Shown here: piece by piece, positions 5,098 to 5,510 of the stretch
Position numbering within the stretch: the first letter of the stretch is position 1
How the letters are laid out: the number at the start of each line of letters is the position of its first letter
DNA from: Chlorobiota bacterium
GTDB lineage: Bacteria > Bacteroidota > Ignavibacteria > Kapaibacteriales > NICIL-2
Length of the DNA stretch: 5,510 nucleotides
Assembly (NCBI GenBank): GCA_003695605.1
Contig: RFIK01000139.1
Coordinates: 1-5,510, forward strand
Direction of reading: 5' to 3'
Program-made: the position numbers and the translations under genes
Notes under the pieces: generated by a model
The model's input: only the letters and a program-made list of their open reading frames with translations
What the model was told of the DNA's origin: nothing
Databases searched by the model: none

Positions 5098-5510
5098 TTA
5101 CTGTACTGCTGAACCACGCCGCCAGCCATATTGCTGCTCGTAATAGTGGCGATACTCCCCAGAACGTACAGCATTTACCCATGGGCGGTTCTGCTGGTAC
5201 CACGCTATCGTTTGCGCCAGGCCTTCCTCGAATGGTATACGTGGGCGCCACCCCAACTCACGTTCTGCTTTGCTGCAGTCGATCGCATAGCGGCGGTCGT
5301 GTCCTGGGCGATCGGTGACGTGCTCGATGAGCGACTCTGGTCTGCCAAGCAGTCGCAGAATCGCTCGGACGACATCAATGTTACGGCGCTCACTCCTCCC
5401 ACCGAAGTTGTACGTCTGCCCGATACGACCATGCTCGTATGCAGCAACCAATCCTCGGCAGTGATCGGTGACGTAGATCCAATCCCGCACTTGCCGACCA
5501 TCGCCATAGA
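5098..5510 (-). CDS. rfbB: dTDP-glucose 4,6-dehydratase, C-terminal part (5' end outside window)
   Basis: The last 136 codons of an open frame that enters at the right edge and ends at TAA 5100-5098. The enzyme converts dTDP-glucose to dTDP-4-keto-6-deoxyglucose with bound NAD, the second step towards dTDP-rhamnose and other deoxysugars of cell-surface polysaccharides, in the cytoplasm. The fragment begins with YGDGRQVRDWIYVTDHC, the RfbB signature for the substrate-binding part of this extended short-chain dehydrogenase. YNFGG (about 35-39 of the fragment), DRPGHDRRYAID (68-79) and ELGWRP (86-91) follow, then FEEGLAQTIAWYQQN near 95-109, the typical C-terminal order. The full enzyme is normally about 340-355 residues, so the Rossmann domain and the catalytic Tyr-Lys pair lie outside the window. 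No other rhamnose gene follows on this side. A related NDP-sugar epimerase is the alternative, but the RDW-YVxDHC and RPGHDRRYAID pattern favours RfbB. Confidence 0.93.
   Translation of the reverse strand, partial: YGDGRQVRDWIYVTDHCRGLVAAYEHGRIGQTYNFGGRSERRNIDVVRAILRLLGRPESLIEHVTDRPGHDRRYAIDCSKAERELGWRPRIPFEEGLAQTIAWYQQNRPWVNAVRSGEYRHYYEQQYGWRRGSAVQ

Noticed and set aside
1..5510. CRISPR array, tRNA/rRNA gene, insertion sequence or prophage element
   Set aside because: No regularly spaced repeats, cloverleaf pattern, transposase or integrase frame, or terminal inverted repeats with target duplications were seen.

Overview
The window carries six genes from a Gram-negative, outer-membrane bacterium of moderate G+C (estimated by eye as slightly above half). 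Five are on the minus strand and only a MarR-type regulator is on the plus strand. A TonB-dependent receptor shows there is an outer membrane. AT-rich TAnnTTTG-like boxes ahead of some genes, few strong Shine-Dalgarno sequences, and the style of the PD40 protein lean towards the Bacteroidota/Chlorobiota/Kapabacteria side of the tree. That placement is inference, not proof.

Layout from left to right. (1) 1-881, minus: an exported PD40/TolB-like beta-propeller protein that runs off the left edge. (2) 882-957: a short AT-rich divergent promoter region with a 10-bp direct repeat. (3) 958-1428, plus: a MarR-family regulator. (4) 1415-1741, minus: an IsdG-type heme-degrading monooxygenase whose 3' end overlaps that of marR by 14 bp. 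(5) 1762-4014, minus: a FecA-like TonB-dependent outer-membrane receptor, 20 bp upstream of the monooxygenase gene and almost certainly co-transcribed with it. (6) 4015-4119: a leader region with a palindromic operator-like site and a perfect 11-bp-arm hairpin. (7) 4120-4941, minus: a DUF62-family S-adenosylmethionine hydrolase (hydroxide adenosyltransferase) interrupted near its C-terminus by an in-frame TAA. (8) 4942-5097: an intergenic region with stem-loops and a promoter-like motif. (9) 5098-5510, minus: the C-terminal part of dTDP-glucose 4,6-dehydratase, running off the right edge.

The clearest functional unit is receptor plus monooxygenase: a minimal heme or iron acquisition cassette in which the receptor would bring an iron compound (plausibly heme) across the outer membrane and the cytoplasmic IsdG-like enzyme would open the porphyrin to release iron. 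Inner-membrane transport genes are not in the window. The MarR gene converges on this cassette and diverges from the PD40 gene, so it could control either; the shared 76-bp promoter region makes the PD40 gene the more direct candidate.

The most notable anomaly is the SAM hydrolase gene. After the stop codon the same frame continues for 54 codons with an intact and recognisable family C-terminus, so a single nonsense change (or sequencing error) splits an otherwise normal-length gene. I did not find a convincing new multi-gene system, CRISPR array, mobile element or RNA gene.
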